7,966 nucleotides of DNA from Thermoplasmata archaeon (lineage in GTDB: Archaea > Thermoplasmatota > Thermoplasmata > Thermoplasmatales > Thermoplasmataceae). The notes under the pieces were generated by a model that made no database searches, was not told the DNA's origin, and saw only the letters and a list, made by a program, of their open reading frames with translations. Positions 5,180-7,966 of this stretch are shown here, piece by piece. The stretch lies in assembly GCA_021801305.1 (NCBI GenBank), contig JAJYYD010000113.1, forward strand, positions 1 through 7,966. The letters run 5' to 3'. Both the position numbers and the translations under genes were made by a program. Numbering within the stretch: position 1 is the stretch's first letter; each line of letters starts with the position of its first letter.

Positions 5180-5998
5180 TTACATGATTTCGTCGGTTAT
5201 GTTCTGAACCCATGGAAGCACTTCCCAGATGAATGAGGGACCATGGTGGGCAAAGAAGTCCAGTGAACCGGGAGTCCTGAATATCCTGTTGTTTTTGAAA
5301 GCTGTTGTCCTGTCCCATCCTCTTTCTGCTATGATCTCCCTGAGCTGTTTATCGGAGAATCTGGAATACATCTTTGGCTCGTAGAATAGGATCTCCGGGT
5401 CTTTGTCAAGAATAAAACTGTCGGAAGGCTGAAGCCATTCACTGTTGAATCCTGAATATATGGTTTTTATTCCCATCAGGGCCAGTGCATCTGTTATATA
5501 GCTCTGTGACCCGAAACTGACAGGTCCTCCAAGATCGATTTCAATATATCCCCTTAGCTCCGGGTGCTTCCTTATCGAACTGAATATCTTTATCATCTGG
5601 AATTCCAGGCCTCTTGCTTCATCCTTCCTGTTGGTCACTATGCCAACTTTTGATACCATGTCGATGATTCCCGCAACTGAAGATGGGAGTTCAAAGATGT
5701 AAACCGGGAACTTCTCCCTTATCTTCTCATATAGTTCCTTCTGGAAGCCTGATACTGTCAGTATAAGGTCAGGTTCAAGTTCTTCCAGCACCTCCATTCT
5801 TGTGCTCCCATAACTCCCCACCTTCCGTATGTTTTTTGTTTCTGCAGGCCTGGAACAGAAAGCGGAGACCCCGACAATCCTGTTTCCAAGTCCCAGTTCA
5901 AAAAGTGTCTCCGTAATGGCAGGGCTGAAACTTACAATTCTCTGTGGTTCTTCAGGAAGCACAACACTTGATCCGGATGGAAGGACAAATTCAGGCAT
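5180..5998 (-). CDS. BtuF/FecB-fold metal or corrinoid binding protein without signal peptide
   Basis: A 272-residue helical-backbone substrate-binding protein (Pfam PF01497 type), the class that binds vitamin B12, haem or ferric siderophores for ABC importers. The family signature is clear: PQRIVSFSPAITETLFELGLG (18-38), RIVGVSAFCSRP (40-51), KVGSYGSTRMEVLEELEPDLIL (59-80) in the first lobe, the linking helix at about 105-145, then the second lobe with WLQPS (188-192), DPEILFYEP (200-208) and RIFRTPGS (238-245). The VGVxxxC-xxP pattern is nearest to BtuF-like proteins, so corrinoid is the best guess for the ligand. There is no signal peptide, lipobox or anchor, and the TATA box at 6019-6026 puts transcription start at the ATG, so none is hidden upstream. 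No permease or ATPase gene is adjacent. A cytosolic role in ligand binding or sensing is possible. Confidence 0.82.
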   Translation of the reverse strand: MPEFVLPSGSSVVLPEEPQRIVSFSPAITETLFELGLGNRIVGVSAFCSRPAETKNIRKVGSYGSTRMEVLEELEPDLILTVSGFQKELYEKIREKFPVYIFELPSSVAGIIDMVSKVGIVTNRKDEARGLEFQMIKIFSSIRKHPELRGYIEIDLGGPVSFGSQSYITDALALMGIKTIYSGFNSEWLQPSDSFILDKDPEILFYEPKMYSRFSDKQLREIIAERGWDRTTAFKNNRIFRTPGSLDFFAHHGPSFIWEVLPWVQNITDEIM

Positions 5999-6018
5999 GA
6001 TCAGTGATGGGTGGAAAA

Positions 6019-6026
6019 TTTAAAAA
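6019..6026 (-). promoter_or_regulatory. TATA box for the binding-protein gene
   Basis: TTTTTAAA on the minus strand lies at -28 to -21 relative to ATG 5998, indicating a leaderless mRNA. It falls in the 36-bp gap after the MFS gene, and the T-rich stretch may also help end the MFS transcript. Confidence 0.55.
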
Positions 6027-6034
6027 TCCATCTG

Positions 6035-7270
6035 TCACGAATCAGGTGACTTCTCTGGCAACTCGATCTTTGGCAGGCGATCATTCCTGGGAATCAGTGG
6101 AAGAAGAACAATTGCCGCCAGTGCAAATATAAGCATCAGTGTCAGGGAATCACCAAGAGTAACAAAGACCTTGAATCCATCTATAACCGCTATACCCACG
6201 GCACCACCAAAAGTCTGGCCTATGCCCCAAACCAGTGCGTTTGAAGTAGTTGATATCTCCCTTGGAACAACCTGGTTGACGTATCCGAGAAGTACTGGGA
6301 AACCGCTGTAGGTTACAAATGCAAATACGGCAAAAGAGAACCCGCTTATTATGATATTGGATGCAAAATAGATGAATGAGGCGAAAGCAATGCCTGAAAT
6401 AATAGTGGTGAACGAAATAATTTTTCTTCCCCCGTACTTTGCCGTTAGCGATCCAAAATAAGGCTGCCCAAAAACAGCAGTTATGAAACTTATGGTTACT
6501 ATGGCAACTGCTATTGTCCTGCTGTGGTAAACGTTTGTAAGAAAAGTTGGTACAAAGGTGATTGTCCCTGTCAGGAACATTGCCCTGATGAATATCACCA
6601 TTGTGAGAATATAAAGGAATTTTGAGTATTTCTTTACAACTGAACTGGTTTCGGAGTTTGATACAGATTTTTCCTTTTTGGGCTTTTCCTTGTTCCTCCT
6701 GAAGTTTCTGAGTCCAGCATATATTATCAGGGCGAAAATCAGCAGGTACAGCATTATGAGGAACAGGCCATTTGCATCCCCAAAGAAAAGCATAACAGCT
6801 ACAATTATTGTCGGAAATACCGCTCTACCGAGACTCCCAAACGAACCGTTAATACCCAGCATTCTGGTAGCAGTTTTCTTTTCAAAACTCTCCGTAATAA
6901 TGGTTGCCCCAATGGGGTGGTAGAATGCCTGTCCCAAACCCAGGAGAACCGATCCTGTAACTATTGCCGGAACTGTCAGGTTGTGGTAAAGGAAAGGGAT
7001 TGAAAAGGCTCCCACTGATGCGCCATTAATCCCGATTCCCATGGCAAGCAGTAGCGCATCCCGATCGGTTCTGTCTGCAAAACGTCCAATTGGTGTGCTC
7101 AGCAAACCAGAGAGTGCATTGTATATTATTGCAACCGCGCCCAAAAGTATCAGGCTAATTCCGGGGATCAGACTGTAATAGGTGATAAGAACCGGGAAGA
7201 GAAGAAAATTTCCGTCATTTGAAAAGTGTCCCATTGATGTGAATATCAATGACCTGATTCCCCTGTTCAT
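6035..7270 (-). CDS. Major facilitator superfamily transporter, 411 aa
   Basis: An integral membrane carrier of the major facilitator superfamily with about 12 hydrophobic segments in two halves. They are split by a charged cytoplasmic loop rich in Lys, Glu and Ser (NFRRNKEKPKKEKSVSNSE). MFS motif A is seen as GRFADRTDR between helices 2 and 3, with a weaker copy (GSLTAKYGGRK) in the second half. The N-terminal GHFSNDG...LFPVL and the GLGQAFYHPIG segment resemble the fosmidomycin-resistance (Fsr) branch, but the substrate cannot be read from sequence. The frame opens at a TTG at 7306, yet the first 12 codons contain the gene's own TATA box (7293-7300). ATG 7270 (MNRGIRSLIF) lies 23 nt downstream of that box and is the likely leaderless start. 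The upstream LhgO-like gene ends 53 bp before it, so an organic-acid substrate is conceivable but unproven. Confidence 0.85.
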   Translation of the reverse strand: MNRGIRSLIFTSMGHFSNDGNFLLFPVLITYYSLIPGISLILLGAVAIIYNALSGLLSTPIGRFADRTDRDALLLAMGIGINGASVGAFSIPFLYHNLTVPAIVTGSVLLGLGQAFYHPIGATIITESFEKKTATRMLGINGSFGSLGRAVFPTIIVAVMLFFGDANGLFLIMLYLLIFALIIYAGLRNFRRNKEKPKKEKSVSNSETSSVVKKYSKFLYILTMVIFIRAMFLTGTITFVPTFLTNVYHSRTIAVAIVTISFITAVFGQPYFGSLTAKYGGRKIISFTTIISGIAFASFIYFASNIIISGFSFAVFAFVTYSGFPVLLGYVNQVVPREISTTSNALVWGIGQTFGGAVGIAVIDGFKVFVTLGDSLTLMLIFALAAIVLLPLIPRNDRLPKIELPEKSPDS

Positions 7271-7292
7271 ATTTCCCCACATTGCTAATATA

Positions 7293-7300
7293 TATTTAAA
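7293..7300 (-). promoter_or_regulatory. TATA box for the MFS gene, overrules the TTG start
   Basis: TTTAAATA followed by TATAT on the minus strand is a near-perfect box A at -30 to -23 from ATG 7270. It would lie inside the coding region if translation began at TTG 7306, so that longer start is unlikely. Confidence 0.6.
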
Positions 7301-7323
7301 TTGCAAAGAAGATGGTTACAATG

Positions 7324-7966
7324 TCAGGAAAATACGTCCTCAAGTCTCCATATGCCCATCGAATCAGATTTGAGGGTTCTTCTTTCGCCAAACACTCCGG
7401 AATCAAGAAGATTATGAACTATATAGGCCGAATATGCAGGAGACCCTGTGGCTCCTGGAGAATTATAGTTGATTATGTGTGTTGACGAGTGTCCTTCCAG
7501 GATAATTGAGTCCTCAAGAAACCCTCCTGAATCAATAACTGAGTGCCTTATTCCTGCAATTCCCCTGCCCATCAGAACATTGCTGGAAAACCCAGGAATG
7601 AATTCCTTTACCCTGAGACCCATTTTACTCCTGCTGAGTGAACTTTCCCACTCTGACCAGGCCAGCGAAAGAAATTCCCGGTTGGTAAGAAGCCTAAGCT
7701 TTGGCATAATTGGTTTTTCAAGGAGCGACCTGAAAGGATCAAGAAGCCTTTCTGATATACCTTCATACGCATAAGCGGAAAATACTGGAGCCGCATTCGG
7801 TCCTATTTGTCGTGAATTATCATGCCTGATTATAAAATGGGGATCAAGAAACGGGAACTCCGGATGTTCAGGGATTGTGTAGATGTTGTGCTTTATTTCA
7901 GGAAAGACATTTTCCGCAACCTTCCAGTAATCACCCCTGAAATGGAGCATTCCTTTATCTCTTGCA
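7324..7966 (-). CDS. lhgO: LhgO-like FAD-dependent 2-hydroxyacid oxidase, C-terminal half (partial)
   Basis: This is the C-terminal 213 or so residues of a DAO-family flavoprotein that resembles L-2-hydroxyglutarate oxidase/dehydrogenase (LhgO), which oxidises L-2-hydroxyglutarate to 2-oxoglutarate. The matching landmarks, in family order from the edge, are HFRGDYW (family FRGEYY), IYTIPEHPEFPFLDPHF (family YPVPDPxxPFLGVHF), IGPNAAPVFSAYAYEG (family GPNAVLAxxREGY), FIPG, then GIRHSVIDSGGFLEDSIILEG, and the flavin-contacting NYNSPGATGSPA near the end. The frame is open through the right edge, so the N-terminal GxGxxG FAD-binding half and the start codon lie outside; the Met at 7950 is internal. 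Variation at usual positions (FLDPH for FLGVH, PNAAP for PNAVL) means another small 2-hydroxyacid could be the substrate. The family is fairly sure, the exact substrate is not. Confidence 0.75.
   Translation of the reverse strand, partial: ARDKGMLHFRGDYWKVAENVFPEIKHNIYTIPEHPEFPFLDPHFIIRHDNSRQIGPNAAPVFSAYAYEGISERLLDPFRSLLEKPIMPKLRLLTNREFLSLAWSEWESSLSRSKMGLRVKEFIPGFSSNVLMGRGIAGIRHSVIDSGGFLEDSIILEGHSSTHIINYNSPGATGSPAYSAYIVHNLLDSGVFGERRTLKSDSMGIWRLEDVFS

Noticed and set aside
7469..7774. 101-codon + strand frame opposite the LhgO-like gene.
   Set aside because: The minus-strand frame carries family motifs throughout; the + strand frame has none and no promoter.
1..7966. CRISPR array, transposase, toxin-antitoxin pair, defence genes, tRNA or rRNA.
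   Set aside because: I looked for regular repeats, terminal inverted repeats, transposase or nuclease motifs and RNA gene signatures and saw none that hold up.

Overview
The window looks like chromosomal DNA from a euryarchaeon of the Thermoplasmata, most likely near Thermoplasmatales. This is inferred from gene content and promoter style, because no rRNA marker is present. It carries an archaeal DUF2250-like winged-helix protein, an archaeal-type tRNA m1A methyltransferase TrmI, and a MOFRL-family glycerate 2-kinase, the enzyme of the non-phosphorylative Entner-Doudoroff route in thermoacidophilic archaea. TATA-like boxes lie about 20-30 nt upstream of several start codons, giving leaderless mRNAs, while other genes carry a short leader with a GGTGA-like Shine-Dalgarno site. 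Base composition is moderate and coding is dense except at 691-1225.

Layout. On the + strand at the left are a DUF2250-like gene (about 187-690), a roughly 530-bp stretch that appears to hold decayed coding sequence plus a short membrane-anchor frame and a strong hairpin, and a small unrecognised gene (1226-1648). That gene meets the minus-strand block tail to tail with only 3 bp between the stop codons. All remaining genes run leftward on the minus strand. In transcription order they are: the C-terminal half of an LhgO-like FAD-dependent 2-hydroxyacid oxidase (cut by the right edge), an MFS transporter, a signal-less BtuF/FecB-fold metal or corrinoid binding protein, glycerate 2-kinase split into two overlapping frames, TrmI, a small membrane protein with a DnaJ-type CxxCxGxG zinc finger, and an unrecognised 308-residue protein.

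How the genes relate. Most minus-strand genes have their own TATA-like box, so the block looks like a row of short transcription units rather than one operon. The exception is glycerate kinase and trmI, which overlap by 47 bp and are probably co-transcribed. LhgO-like oxidase, MFS carrier and glycerate kinase could all serve small organic-acid metabolism, but that link is inferred from proximity only.

The points most worth checking are the broken glycerate kinase frame, the decayed region at 683-1019, the cytosolic-looking substrate-binding protein, and two start-site corrections. I do not see a defence system, mobile element, CRISPR array or clearly new multi-gene system here.
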